Positions 1 through 13,080 of a stretch of 64,000 bases of DNA are shown in pieces. Position 1 is the first letter of the stretch; every line of letters begins with the position of its first letter. The notes beneath the pieces are model-generated. The model was not told where the DNA came from. It saw only the letters and a list, made by a program, of their open reading frames with translations, and made no database searches. The DNA lies in the NCBI RefSeq assembly GCF_023856365.1, contig NC_064540.1, forward strand, positions 16,399,191 to 16,463,190, in the 5' to 3' direction. This stretch comes from Brienomyrus brachyistius. Lineage: Eukaryota > Chordata > Actinopteri > Osteoglossiformes > Mormyridae. The position numbers and the translations under genes are program-made.

Positions 1-897
1 CAGACAGGCAGGCCTGCTCGGGTGGGGTTAGAGCTGAGCGGATGGACAGAGGAGCCACTGTGCCCACAGACAGGCAGCCCTGCTCGGGTGGGGTTAAAAC
101 TGGGTGGATGGACAGAGGAGGTATTGTGCGCACAGACAGGCAGGCCTGCTTGGGTGGGGTTAGAGCTGGGTGGACTGACAGAGGAGGCACTTTGCCCACA
201 GACTGGCAGGCCTGCTCGGTTGCTGTTAGAGCTGGGTGGAGGGACAGAGGAGGCATTGTGCCCACAGACAGGCAGGCCTGCTCGGGTGGGGTTAGAGCTG
301 GGTGGACTGACAGAGGAGGCACTTTGCCCACAGACTGGCAGGCCTGCTCAGTTGGTGTTAGAGCTGGGTGGAGGGACAGAGGAGGCACTGTGCCGACAGA
401 CAGGCAGGCCTACTCAGGTGGGGTTACAGCTGGGTGGAGGGACAGAGGAGGCACTGTGCCCACAAACAGGCAGGCCTGCTCAGGTGGGGTTAGAGCTGGG
501 TGGAGGGACAGAGGAGGCACTGTGCCGACAGACAGGCAGGCCTGCTCAGGTGGGGTTAGAGCTGGGTGGAGGGACAGAGGAGGCACTGTGCCGACAGACA
601 GGCAGGCCTGCTCAGGTGGGGTTAGAGCTGGGTGGAGGGACAGAGGAGGCACTGTGCCCACAAACAGGCAGTCCTGCTCGAGTGGGGTTAGAGCTGGGTG
701 GAGGGACAGAGGAGGCACTGTGCCCACAGGCAGGCCTGCTCAGGTGGGGTTAGAGCTGGGTGGAGGGACAGAGGAGGCACTTTGCCCACAGACTGGCAGG
801 CCTGCTCGGGTGGGGTTAAAACTGGGTGGATAGACAGAGGAGGCACTGTGCCCACAGACAGGCAGGCCTGCTCAGGTGGGGTTAGAGCTGGGTGGTA
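1..897. repeat. 66-bp minisatellite, about 13.5 copies
   Basis: A 66-bp unit beginning CAGACAGGCAGGCCTGCTC repeats head to tail from the window edge, so the array may extend to the left. Copies differ by a few substitutions. A recurrent variant has TTTGCCCACAGACTGGCAGG in place of the usual TGCCCACAGACAGGCAGG. One copy near 727 has lost 4 bp. Because 66 is a multiple of three, several frames stay open across the array, but these are not genes: no start context, domain or splice signal supports them. Confidence 0.95.
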
Positions 898-924
898 TGA
901 CTGTGCTTCACCCATCCGTGTATG

Positions 925-1115
925 TTTCAGGTGAATGCTCTGGGGTTTGGGCATGTTCTGTGTTGTTGTGTAGTTTCCTCTGGGTTCTCTGGTTCCCCCC
1001 ACAGTCCAAAAACATGCCAAGGTTAATTGGAGTTGCCAGATTCCCCATAACCGTGAATGGTGTGCGTGCCCTGCAATGGCTTGGCACCCCATCCTGCGTT
1101 ATTCCCATGCAATCT
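925..1115 (+). mobile_element. SINE fragment (3' body), diverged
   Basis: The stretch contains the core of the main SINE of this window: a GGTTTCC-like segment, CCCCCACAGTCCAAAAACATGC, TTAATTGGAGTTGCCA, and the GTGCCCTGCAATGGCTTGGCACCCCATCCTG tail region described here by its parts. The tRNA-like head and the ATGG tail are missing. It directly follows the 66-bp array. Confidence 0.75.
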
Positions 1116-1199
1116 TGGGCCAGCACACATTTCAACCGGAATTTTCTATTGGCTGTCATCCAGCAAGCACACTTAAAGCATGAAGTCAATGTTTAAAAA

Positions 1200-2804
1200 G
1201 TGTATTTCTGGCGAATAATGATGTATAAATAAAGTTAATTAAGAGGGAGCCTTGCCACACTACACCCATTTCCACCATTAACATTTACTATTTCACTGTT
1301 TCCATTATTTAATGGGGTTTATGGTCTTTGGTATAATGAATGCCTTTTTATTTCCCAACTTGGAATTAATCGCCAGTAACTCAGGAGATGGGAGTGAGCA
1401 CGACATTCAGCAGGTCATGAAGCTGATGACTCTCTGCTGTTGGGGGATATTGCCAGAGTGACTCTTTCCATAACGTGAAATATTGTCTGCTGAAATCTGT
1501 GTATTTACATATGTAAAGGACAGTTCAGTCGAGTACAGTCTAGACTTTAGAGGATTAACGCAAACCACAGAGGGAAAGTCCAATACATAAAAAGCCAATA
1601 TTTGGATACTTCCCCCTAATTCCGCTACAAACACCCTTTTCCTCCTTCACATATTAGCCCGTGGAGTTCGGTGCTCTGGTGGTTTGTTAATTGCATTTTC
1701 AAAGCGCACCCCTCGTGAACGCGGGATAATTGCGGTTTCATTTTCCAGCTGTTCTCGCAGCACGCGAGCAGCATGCCATGCGGCAGCAGATCCTGAGACA
1801 GTCAGGTGATGCTGAGAGATCAGCCCTGTCTTACGCCTGCATTCATGTTCATGAGTGACACATGGTTACACTGAGCTGTAATGAGCTCAGTCGAACATGT
1901 TACACCTCAAAGTTACAGTTAAGTGTTTTCTGCTGTGGAGTAGAAGATTCATCTTCCCGCTGTACTCATCTTTTCACTGTAGTTTTCAGGATTGCTCAAA
2001 ATTTGAATTGGATGGAATGGTCCTTTACTTACTGGCCAAATGATGTGTATTTTCGCATAATGCTGTGCCCATGTAGGTGCACATAATTATAATTTTATTA
2101 TTTTTTACTAAAGGTGCCCTTTCCTTTTAAGATACAAAGTAGATACATGGAGGAATCTTTCTGTTTGCCGAAAGTCAGATTAATGGCAGAATGATCTCAT
2201 GGTCGTTTGGGCCTGGTAACACACAAGCAGGCAAGCAGGAATTGGCGCTGATCTTCACCTGCTGGTAGAAATCTGAATGAAGCTACTGGGAATTGGATTC
2301 CAAAGCAAGGAGTGTTCCGGAATGGCCTTTGATTGCTGGAGGGAGAAAAAAAAAGCACTCTGAAATTTCACCGCCTGTTATTAGAGTTTACTAAACAGCT
2401 TGCAGGTGAAAGCTCAATGGGAGAGTCTTTGTTGTGTGGAACACGCTTCCTGAGTGATGCGTAAGGTGCTGGATACACAGGGTAAAGGCTTTAATTGGTT
2501 ACAAAGAGGCACACCAGGACTGCAGGTAGGCGAGGGTAGGATTCCTGATGCAGCTCGACTTGTTTTGATTGCAAATTTGCTATTTTCAGCAGAATTCAAC
2601 ATTTTAAACCACCATTCCATTTACTGTAATGCTTCTTGGCGACAGTGATCTGATGATCTTATGAATAAGTCATTCTCCTCACTGTCAGCACTTTGCTGTG
2701 GAAGTTTATTGGAATTATCATGTATTAATGTACTAGGCCGTCATTATAAATAAGAAATCGTTCTTAATGACTTTCCTCCAGAATCATCCACTCTCTCCTA
2801 TCTC
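1200..2804. other. No gene seen; unique AT-rich DNA
   Basis: Frames are short and lack exon-like codon use. I see no recognisable domain, transposon end or RNA gene. Confidence 0.6.

Positions 2805-2834
<30 letters not shown>
2805..2834. repeat. (TTA)n microsatellite
   Basis: About ten uninterrupted TTA units, followed by a degenerate AATAATAACAATAATG stretch. Confidence 0.9.
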
Positions 2835-2835
<1 letters not shown>

Positions 2836-4236
2836 GAATAATAACAATAATGATGTATACATTTGTAAACATTTTGACCCTTTCATGCTACATGTAACTG
2901 TGTTTGAATTATAGATCATTGTTTTTTTTTCCCCTAAGAAGCCACACTGTTAAATAATGGAAATAATCTTCTTAACATTGTCCTGTGTTCATCCAGATGG
3001 CCTCTAGATACATCTCCATTGGAAAATGTAATCAGATGCAGATTAATGGAGTTGACAGTTTGTTTTCATTTTTTACAATGGCCCTGGCATTGTATCAGCC
3101 AGACTGTTAACAGATTCGGGCTGTGTCAAGCTATAGAGGTTCTTGTAAGCTTAATGCAGTTCGACAGCAATTTGGAGATAAGTGCATTTTTATAACATTT
3201 GATGGAGTACCTTCCATCTACAGTGGTGATGTCTTTCTCCACATTTTTTATAGTAAAAAATTTAAATCTGTCATGCTGCAGTACTGTATAGTGTGTACAA
3301 GAGAATCCCAAATGGTCTTCACAGTCATTTAAACCCTAAGGAATTAAACAAGGGTGCCTGAGGATAATCTTAGCGAGTTGGATGGTAGCGCTGACTGACA
3401 GAGTAACTGACAAATACTCACACATGACCACATTCCGCCAACGCTGCACAGAATGCTGAGGGCAGGAAAGTGCTAGCCTGTCTTCTTCCTCCTGTTTCCA
3501 CGTGTGAGTGACCATCTGAATGGATTGAAGATGACAGGTCATCCTGCATGTGGAGAATTGCGGATGGAGTGAACCGACTACAGACAACGGTTTCTGTGAT
3601 GCTGAATGTCTTTGTGCTTGTAACAAATGTACCTAGTTCTTGGTTATTATTCTTAATTAAATATTCCAGCTGCCTGTCAGTCTGCTGTCAAAATTTTGGC
3701 AGTGTCTCAAATTGCTGTCTATCAAGTTAAACTAGGTATTAAACACATCCATATATGTACAGCTAGGTACATTAAGATTAAAGATATTGAATGTAGGTCT
3801 GGTATTGTTTTAATGCAGAGTTCAAAACCTTTTTTTTTCCAGGAAAACATGTCCCCCCCCCCCACAGATCATGATATTGTTTCTCTTACATGCATTCTGC
3901 CATGATGACAAAACTTGCCAGTGTTTAATATAAACATAATTTAATTTGATTACCCAGCCAAACAGTGTTATTTCTTTTGAACTCCATGACGTCCATCAAC
4001 AATAATTTTCTTCCTCAGTTCATGATATTGATATGGATGCTTATGAACAAAAAACTAAATCAGAATCCTATTTAGCAAATGGGTCTGAAATCAGAAACCA
4101 TTACATGTACGCTTAATAACTGAGAATACTCTCATTTTAAGGTATTAGCCTTGAACAAAATAAAATAAATGTTGCAAATTACGATATTTTTAACAATGTT
4201 TAAAAATGAAATGAACCAAGTAACAATGATTCCTCA
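2835..4236. other. No gene seen
   Basis: AT-rich sequence with homopolymer runs, including poly-C near 3852. No coding or repeat family was recognised. Confidence 0.6.
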
Positions 4237-4260
4237 CCCCCCCCCCCCCGCCCCCCCCCG
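4237..4260. repeat. Poly-C tract
   Basis: Two near-pure C runs separated by single G bases. Such tracts recur in the window (3852, 13147, 26552, and as G at 40245). Confidence 0.85.
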
Positions 4261-4323
4261 TCAGCTTCCCTGTGAGACACTAACTGAATAGTTTGATTTT
4301 AGCGGACAGTTCTGGGATTCTGT

Positions 4324-4384
4324 GTATTATTATTATTATTATTATTATTAATATTATTATTATTAATAATAATAACAATAATAA
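4324..4384. repeat. (TTA)n / (AAT)n compound microsatellite
   Basis: TTA repeats turn into AAT repeats, so the two halves can pair with each other. The SINE that follows appears to have inserted here: AATAATAAT lies on both sides of it, consistent with a target duplication, although the low complexity makes this ambiguous. Confidence 0.85.
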
Positions 4385-4745
4385 TGGGGCGGCATGGTGG
4401 TGCAGTGGTTAGCACTGTCGCCTCACACCTCTGGGACCCGGGTTCAAGTCTCCACCTGGGTCACATGTGTGTGGAGTTTGCATGCTCTCCCCATGTCGTT
4501 GTGGGGTTTCCTTCGGGTACTCCGGTTTCCCCCCACAGTCCAAAAAACATGCTGAGGCTAATTGGAGTTACTAAATTGCCCATAGGTGTGCATGTGTGAG
4601 TGAATGGTGTGTGAGTGTGCCCTGTGGTGGGCTGGCCCCCCGTCCTGGGTTGTTCCCTGCCTCGTGCCCATTGATTCCGGGATAGGCTCCGGACCCCCCG
4701 CGACCCAATAGGATAAGTGGTTTGGAAAATGGATGGATGGATGGA
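4385..4745 (+). mobile_element. tRNA-derived SINE, near full length
   Basis: Best plus-strand copy of the main SINE. It starts GGGGCGGCATGGTGG. An A-box-like TGGTGCAGTGG and a B-box-like GGGTTCAAGTC, the two internal RNA polymerase III promoter blocks of tRNA genes, lie in the head. The body contains CCCCACAGTCCAAA. The 3' part has GTGCCCTGTGGTGGGCTGG and later GATAGGCTCCGGACC, ending in ATGG repeats. A short direct repeat GTGCCC occurs twice, 47 bp apart, near the 3' end; this spacing equals the amplified unit at other copies. No protein is encoded; such elements move with LINE enzymes. Confidence 0.9.
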
Positions 4746-6664
4746 ATAATAATAATAAAAATAAGTAGTTTAATTTGTAGAGCACTTTGTAGTAGAACAA
4801 AATCTCAGTGCTGACATCAAGTTGAAAATAAGATAATAGTTTATACAGCTGAGAAAAAAGACCAAAAATTCACCACCCAAACTCTTGCGCTGTTTGCAAC
4901 CAGGAAAGAATGATATTGGTTTCAGTTAAGTCTCCAATAAAGAACTCATTTTAACGCACAATTTAAGTATACCGATATAAACGGCATTGTCATCTTATCT
5001 CATTTTGAAAAAATATCGACATACCACAAAAATTCGATATAGCCCTTACTTTACCAATGTCGCATTTTTTGGTGCTTTTCAAATAAATTACATGCCCCCC
5101 CTCGGTCCTTGCTGAGGCCCCCTAGTGAGTTCCAGGTTGCTGGAATAGAGGTAAGTAATCGCTCACAGCCAGGACCGGCACTGGTTAGTGCATATACTGG
5201 CTAATGGACTGTTTTCTCTCCAGCTTGTTATCACACACACCTTTGGTACGGATGCCTCCAGAGCTTCCCGGAGTCAGATTTCAGCCAGACCACAGTGACT
5301 TGATCTGCCGGCATCGAATGACACGTCCGAATAAGCTACCGACCGGATATGTAAACCCTGAAACCCGGAGTTCCGCCCTTAAGTTCATCTTCAGCTTAAA
5401 CATACCAGCTGTGTGGGCCCTTTTGGATACATCTGTTTGCACATGTGTTTGGAACAAAAGCATTAAACTTGAATGTGAGCTGTGGCACTTCAGTGGAGCC
5501 ACTTCTCCGAAGGCTTTTCGATCACACGGCGGGTCACGGGGAGCCATCCCTAAATGAAAAGGGCGCGAGGCAGGAGAAGCAAGCCCCCCCGCCAACTCCA
5601 GCCCCACCCCCAAGAGGCGGCAGGCAATCAAGGAGCAACATGCAATAATGGATTATTCATACCCTCCAATTAACCTAAGCAGCTTGTATATGGAAGGCGG
5701 ATAGAAAGCCAAGTGCTTGGTGGGTGGCAGCAGCAGGAATTCATGTACGCAAAAGGAAACAGGCCCTTAGGCGTATAGGGTTATAGCACAGTATCGTTCC
5801 TGTGATCACAGCAGGTGACGGGGATCCACTCTCGGTCCGAACACGTCGTGCAAAATGATAGACGGTATATGGATAAGATTGGAAATAGAGAGACAATCCT
5901 TCCACCAGATAGAAAGAGAAGCTCCATCAATAGCTCAGCATCGCAAGCAGGTGGCATTTGCTGTGCAGAGAAGGAGCTTTGAAGACGATCACTAGAGCTA
6001 GAACATTTTACCGAGGTCTGTGAGTTATTAATTATTATTACAATGATGGATATGCATGCTATCTATCTGTAATCTATTTTTCTGGTAGGTATATGGTTTT
6101 CATTTGGTTTAAACATTTATCCAGCATAGAAAGATATAAAGTACGAAAGTTAATTGTATGTTGCTGCAAATTTTAAAGTGATCTACAAGAGTGTAATGGC
6201 AGGCTGGCTACCTGTGTGTTATTTCTATGCCTAGGTTAATTTGCATAACCTTATTTTAATGAAAACATCTTCCACGGCTGTATTAACATCACATTAACTC
6301 GGAATGTAATGTCAGAACGATCCTCTGAAGCTCCGTATGGATGTAATTCAGAAAGATCCCCTAGGAACCTCTGAGAAAATAATTTGCCTTTTCTTCGCTT
6401 CTCTCCAAATAGCTGAGAATTTAAATTCTGCGTTCTCGTGCTGAACTGCCTGTTTGTAACGGGACCTCCTGGTCATGCTGCAGAAACGCAATCAGCACGG
6501 GCTGTATTCCCGCATTAACTCCTAATAATATTGTATAATGATTCATAGTTTATTCTGGAATAGGAAAAAAAAAACATTATAAGGTTTTATTTTAATTGTA
6601 TTTCCCAGATATATCGGGTTTTGTAAGCAGTGTGACCTTGTGGTTTGGATGCTGGTTCTGGGGG
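4746..6664. other. No gene seen
   Basis: Contains a TTTAATTTGTAGAGCACTTT segment near 4770 that resembles dispersed fish repeats. A 117-codon open frame at 5204-5557 has no recognisable domain and overlaps an equally long antisense frame, so I do not call it a gene. Confidence 0.5.
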
Positions 6665-6803
6665 GGTCAGTCTGCACCACAGTTTGCAGGTTTCCCTGCG
6701 CAGACGCTCTTACTAACTGACCTTATTCACCTTGCCAGTCAATTGGCAGGTTTAGGACGTGTGTCTGAGCAGGGAAACCTGCAATCTGGGGTGCAGACTG
6801 ACC
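6665..6803. repeat. Long imperfect inverted repeat (41-bp arms)
   Basis: The left arm 6665-6705 (GGTCAGTCTGCACC ... CTGCGCAGAC) pairs with the right arm 6763-6803 (GTCTGAGCAGGG ... GGTGCAGACTGACC) with only a few mismatches. A 57-bp loop lies between and contains its own small palindrome (TGCCAGTCAATTGGCA). This could be a small foldback transposon or another palindromic element. Confidence 0.8.
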
Positions 6804-7039
6804 CGCTGATACCGGAATTGGGGAACCCTGTCATAGGGTGTGTTACCTGGGTACCATAAGTATATGGAATATTAAAGTGTTCATGTCTATGTGTGGCTGT
6901 GTAAGCACTTGCATATATACAGTACCTATTAGTGTCTATGATCATTTTGCCCACGTAGGTGCTTCTGTAGAGTGTATGTGAAGTAAAGCTTGGTCATTAA
7001 CGGAACACCAGCAAGCCGCTTGTTATTTGCATTGCAAGG

Positions 7040-7300
7040 TGCATATAAGGTGCTGTGTCCGACTCGCCGAGGCTCCCAGCCAGTCTCTTGCTCAGGAAGG
7101 TCCCCTGTCGTGCATGCAGCCCAGCGCAGAGGCGTCGAGTGCAGCCCTGGCCCCCATCCCCCGGCCCGCTCCCCTGACAGCGTGCGTGTGAGCAGCTGCT
7201 GCTTCGACCGCGCTCCATCCATCAGGGAGGTTCGCCTCGACAGGGACCTCTGCCGTTTGTCAGCTCCCGTTTTTCCAGGGCAACCCGTGTCCTCGCCCTG
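7040..7300. other. GC-rich, CpG-containing island in AT-rich DNA
   Basis: The segment is much richer in G, C and CpG than its surroundings. Open frames exist on both strands, but none shows a known domain. It could be a small CpG island or an old repeat; no TATA box, start codon with a signal peptide, or splice pattern ties it to a gene. Confidence 0.35.
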
Positions 7301-9164
7301 GAGAAAAATATCTCCCGACATCCGTGATTATTCGAAAGCTTTAAACTGTCCCTTCCACGATACTAAGGGGTCCATGATGGATTCACCTCTGTCTTCATGG
7401 CTCCGTTCTGCCTTGTTGTTCGTCCACTTTGTTTATGTTTGTGTCTAGTTGCAGAAGCTCGTCTTCTGGAAAGATTCATCAACTGCATCTTATTATTTAC
7501 CATTATTTATGGTTCACAGGCTACCAGGTCTTAAAGATTAAGAGCTACACCACCGTTACTCACGCCACGGATGACGCTTTGTCACCGCTTTGCCTGTAGC
7601 TAAGCACGCAGCGTGTTGCCCATGCTCGCCACACAGCAGTGAGTAACGACAATTAGTCCTAACTAGACAGGCAGTCAGTAAGAAACGCAGTGCTTCGATT
7701 GCACACATGACCTTGTGTCTCACGATAAAGACTTTTACTTTTCTAATTAGGTTTTTAGTAAAGATATCGCAGATGTCAGATGTATCAGACTCGCCCCAAG
7801 CTGCCGGACACATACTCAGTGGACCATGGATGGATTAGACAGGAATTTAGTGGCATGACAGTTGCTGCATCCAGGAAACTGAAACCTTAGTTTGTTTTGA
7901 CTTTTTTTTAAACCAGAGTACCCTGATTACACTGGCAAAGGCACGATTCAGCACTGCGGGTGACGTTCAGTGCTCTTCTGCTTTGTCATGGGAGACTTCA
8001 GTGCGTAGCACTATTTTTCTGTATTGACATTCTTAAAAATACACGGCAGCTCCGTGCCTCTCAAGTGATGATGAAAATGTGTAAAATCAGTGAAGGCAGC
8101 ATATCAAAAAGCTTCTAAGCTTGCTGCCCTTTACGCTGCCCGAAGGCCTGTCACTCACCACTGAGTGTTTAAGTAACCATTAATAGATTAGTGATTCCTG
8201 GATGGATGCTGTATGTAAGTTACTATAGCACAGACCCAAACTCCGCAAAGCACGATGCACTGCTTGCATCTTGTCCACTGAGGGACCAGCAACCTCACAA
8301 ATAATTGGGACTCATACAATAATCTGAATAACCTGAGAACTATTTTCTGAGAATGCTCCTCATGATTGAGGTGAAACATTCATGCTTCTTCTGATTTACC
8401 ATACCTGCAATCTTTCTGTTTAAGCATGTCCGGTGCAGTTTACAATGTCCTTAAACTCCTGGTGAGCCAAGAAAAAAGTACATAAAAATTGGTTCTTACA
8501 CAGTAAAAGAAAATTGCTCCAGGATACCATTCAGTACATAATGAACACGCGTGTCTGTTTTCTGCCATAGTGAAGTTCCTCTCAGAAAGTCCGTGAGCCT
8601 ATGGAGTTTCCCAGTCCACGGCTGCAGTTTGGACTATGGGGGCAAAAGAGGGACAGGATGCCAACAGACACATAGTGCAAGGAGGGGATTCAGGCCACCG
8701 ATACTGGCCATTGGCCATGTGAGTCACCGAGCCAGCCAATCAGAGCCTGCTGCCATTAGGTAAATATTCATTGTGCTTTAGGTCAGGTCCAGGTATCCTG
8801 TGAGTGTATTGTGGGGGTTATAAAAAAAGAGACATGAAGATCAGAGCATTGTTATCTCCAAAGGGAAAAGCGAGCTCTGTTAACCAGTTACACATAATTG
8901 CCTGATATAATTTCTTTAATGAATGGGGTACTGAATTAAAAATCAAATAACTACACATTGGGGCAAAACATTCCAGCATCTGCTATTTGTCGAAGGAATG
9001 GTATGAGAATAGCAGCAGAAGACTTTAAGGAGTTTGTGAGGGCACTTTCCTGCGAGCTGGGCCGTGTCTCCTGAATGGCAATGAGAGCTGACCTTGTTGG
9101 TCCCAAGCAGCCAGATGGTTAAGGGATATAAACACATGCCAGGTCACAATGCAGAGAGACCTCA
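7301..9164. other. No gene seen
   Basis: No domain, RNA gene or repeat family was recognised on either strand. Confidence 0.55.
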
Positions 9165-9260
9165 ACCAAATGGCGGCGCCGACTGAGCAGCCCTGCAGTG
9201 ACTCCTCGGAGACACATGAAGCGAGGAGCTCCCCAGCGGCGCCGCGCATTAAAAAGCACC
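9165..9260. other. Short CpG-dense segment
   Basis: Contains ATGGCGGCGCCGACTGAG and AGCGGCGCCGCGCATT, with GGCGCCG repeated about 70 bp apart. It stands out from AT-rich flanks. It could be a regulatory or first-exon remnant, but no continuing exon was found. Confidence 0.3.
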
Positions 9261-12200
9261 GCCATTCACGTCTCTCTTTTCTTTTCTCCCCAAACATTTG
9301 ACTTTGAAGACTAGGTCTACTACTGTACGTCATACATAATGTTCTCTTTAAAGCATAAAAGTTATTACCCAAGTTTCTGTATTTGGATGTCTTTTGTTGA
9401 CCTTTAACTCGGTAGTTTGAGCAAATATTTTAATAAAGAAATGAAAAAATGTCTCCTCTGACCCTGTGCTAGTTGTCTTTCATCTCAAATTTGTGCTTCT
9501 GCATGTGTGATGTCGCCGCTGTTTGCACCTTAATTACCCCTCATGCATCAAAAAACATGTATCCATCCATCCATCCATCAGATCTGCTTTTAAGTACTTT
9601 ACATCTCTAGGTGAGGTGACTGTCTCTCGAAGACTTCCGTGTTTTCTGTGATGTTCTCATGAACATCTCTGGAGACCTAATCATCTATCAGGATCAGTAA
9701 TTGGAAAAAAAATATCCACAGTAAAGGATCATCATCTGGAATAACTGGAATTGTCTTGGACACACCGGAATAATGTTAATACTGTTGACTGGATGCTGAC
9801 TGAATTGAACTATGTCATGTGTATGTATGCAGAGTTAACAATGTATTTTATCTTTACTGTGTAATAATTCATTAAAAATGCATTCCAGTGTCTATTTTAA
9901 GTGTAACCTGGATCACGTCTGGTAATTATCCACTGTTTGCTTTATTTGCACCTAGTAAGTATGTGCTGTAATTTTATTTTCATTGAAATAACTTTGAAAG
10001 CTGAAGTAAACAAATATGCATATTGTGTTAAACTATAGCTTGTGTCCGGAACACCTGTGATTGAAATCAGTGGATGTTCAATACACTGTGTAACCTTCAA
10101 CGCCGAGACAGACGTGTTTCAGAGTGACACTTGAGTGATTCAGCATTTAGGCATATGAATAATGCATTGACCTATCATTTGTGTGAGCAAACTATTGATA
10201 GCCATTTATTTTCTGTGGCAGTTTGCCAAATAAATGGAATATTTCATTGAATGGTGAGCATTTTCGGGCATCCACGCTGCTCGTACTTTGCTGTGCCGAA
10301 TGGGTGTGATTTATACCCGTGACTGTGAGCTCACTGCAACGGCAGCGATATTTATAGTCTCTCACCATCTGCAGCATAATTATGCGGAGGTATGAAATGA
10401 AACTTGCATAAGCAAGACACTCATCACAAGCAAGAATGCTGTCACTGCAGATCTTTTATATAGAGAGGTGGGGTGTTCTATGTTGTACGTCACAAGCCAG
10501 ATTTGGTCATTTAAAGTTGTCTGGCTCTATAAAGGCAGTGCGGGGGCTCCGGTTTGCTGACAAAATGCGTGACATCTTGCACATTCAGCTAAAATGGGCA
10601 GAACCCTTGCCTGTGACGTGCCACATTTGTGAAGGTGTCACACCATTGATAGCTAAAGAGACAGGGAGCATTTGTTGCTAGTTGTATCGTCATGATTACT
10701 CACAGTCATGTAGAGGTTGACCTTTGAATGTATTTATCTGATACTGTTTTCATTGCAAAATACGGATCTGGTAAACAGCTCCAGTGTAAGACATTTAAAG
10801 CTAGAGTAGCTGAATTTTGTTCAGATTTATCACAGTACTTTGTTCATTGTCAATTGAAAAAAAAAAAACGTACTTGATAGAAACGCACTCTTGATCTTAG
10901 GAAAACGTTGGATTTCTGACTACCAAATATATGATCTTGTTGTTTGCAGAACATAGCACTGGAATCTTCCAGTGATCCGGAGCAGATATCTGCAGCGTCA
11001 GCTGTGGGAATTAAAGCAAGAGTTACCACGTTCTGCAGTAGCTCAGCGCGCTGGTGGATTGTGTGAGGAGCAGAGCTAAACACCCGCAGCTTTCTGCCCC
11101 AGATTAGAGTTCTGCACAGTTAAGGTCACAGTCAAGCAGCATACAATTAATTTCTATAGTGTGCACAGACTTAAAATATTTAAGGCATTTTATGTAAAAT
11201 TGGTAGTCAAAAGCAGTGATGTCATGTTGCCACGCTTCCATAGTTTCTCAGAGCTGCATGTATGTCAGTTTTCCTGGAACACGCAGGTAATGGAATCCTG
11301 CTGTTTATCTTCACAAACTTCCATTACTTTGGGTTCAAAGTCACCCCCCCTGATAACCACTGTCCTCTGTTTCTCCTCTCCAGCAATTTGCTCGTGTCGT
11401 CTTTCACAGTTTGTGATTTAATGATGGCAAAATGTTAAAGATCTCTAGTTTAAACAAACTTCCTCTGCCTTCAGGGGTAATTATATAGGGCCTTGTTGGT
11501 TTAAATGTAAAGAAGCATGACTTGATATTTAATGGCTTCTATCAACCATGAAAACCATTTACAGAACAGAGAGACGAGCATCTTAGTGCTTGCAGTAAAA
11601 CTCTGCCTTGAATTCATCGTTTTTTTCTTTAAATGCATACATGTATCACTAACAAAATGTTTGTTAAAACATCAAATCACTAGATTTGACAGCTGTTGAA
11701 AGCACTAGTGGGATTTCGGACACGTACGATTTTATATGATAGAACATAAACTCTGTTAAGTGACATCCATCTATCCTTCCATCCATCCAATTAGTCCAAA
11801 GTTGGACGATTTTGAATGTTGTGAATACTGCACCTTCCTCATCCTCAAGTTACTGTCACGCATGAGGGTCAAACAGTGTCAATCAAAGTTCGGGGTGTTT
11901 CCCAATACGACTACTTATCTGTACTTGTGTTCTCAAGTCCCTGTTTTACCTCATCTTCCATTGCCAGACCAGTTCCAATACTCAAGATGGTAAAGATCCC
12001 AGATGATGTTCTTGCCCCGCGCCCAAATATAAAGGGTATATCGGTTGCTTCCCCGCTCAACGAGACAAATCCCATGATTCATTGCACCCTAAGGTCATTT
12101 TTGGGAGGCAAGTGAGCAAGATCGTTCTTGCCAAAACCTCAAGTACGATCTTTGCATTCTTGGTATTGAGAAACACCCCAGGTAGCTTTTATAACAGTGG

Positions 12201-13080
12201 AATTTGTGTAAATACCATTATGCTGTGTTTTTCAGCCACCATACTTTTCTTACTTTGTATGTTACTCCAGTGTCCTAAAGCTGTCTTGGTTTTCTACTGT
12301 CTAAATTGCCCCAGTGAACTTTGGCGCCCTGCCTTGGACAGGTATCCAATTAAGGGCGTAACCCCTCCCTGAGTCCCCTGCACCTCCAAAGGGTATTCAA
12401 TGAGAGTGTATTTTTATACAATACTTAACCTTGCTGATGTGTGGCTTTTTAAGGGTGACCTAGTTTACACACCCAGTCCACTTTCACATTGATCATATAA
12501 ACAATACACTTTATTGAAAATTTGAAATACCATCAACTTGCTTAGTTTTCATATACAGTTCTACATGTGTTTAGATTTTATTTCCGTAGATCACAAACTA
12601 GGGAATATGTTCGTGTCGGGCATAGATTTTTTTTAGGAAATGCTTCCTTAAAGGTTCCCCAATGTTTAATCTCTATACCCTGTATATAAAAGTGCCTATT
12701 AAATCCATCTGTGAGTCCTTTGGCTTGGAATTCTTGCATTCTTTTATTCTTGTGTGAGAGGCAAAGTGTTCCAGTTGCATTAGTCTGGAGGATTACCCTT
12801 CAGCGTGTCTCTCTAAGCTTATGCGAGATCATGGCTTGCTTCGTATCAGACGATGCAGAAGACGTTTCACCGGCTTTTGTCCTTGTTCCACATCCCTGCT
12901 GTTCCATTCCAATGAGCTCTGGCTCCAAACTAATTGACCTTCTGTGTTTTTAATTTTTTTCCAATACTTTCTGGCATGTTTTGGAGGTAACTTTTGCATT
13001 TTCGTATCTTACACATAAATGACAATAGTATTTTAGATTCATCTGAAGTTTGGTGTATCTTATACATTTTGTTTTTTAAT
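9261..13080. other. No gene seen; small CATC-type repeats
   Basis: Short (CATC)n runs occur near 9560 and 11766. A piece near 12300-12370 (CTAAATTGCCCCAGTGAAC) may be a worn SINE tail. Nothing coding was recognised. Confidence 0.5.

Noticed and set aside
22..833. Long open frames of 243 and 263 codons
   Set aside because: They lie entirely in the 66-bp array, exist in two overlapping frames and also antisense, and end where a 4-bp deletion breaks the periodicity. They are repeat by-products.
4385..4745. True tRNA gene at the SINE head
   Set aside because: A and B box-like blocks are present, but no cloverleaf with acceptor stem pairing or anticodon arm can be formed from the sequence by eye, and the element continues into a SINE body and ATGG tail.
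5204..5648. Overlapping frames of 117, 116 and 67 codons
   Set aside because: Open on both strands at once with no domain, which fits locally low stop-codon density.
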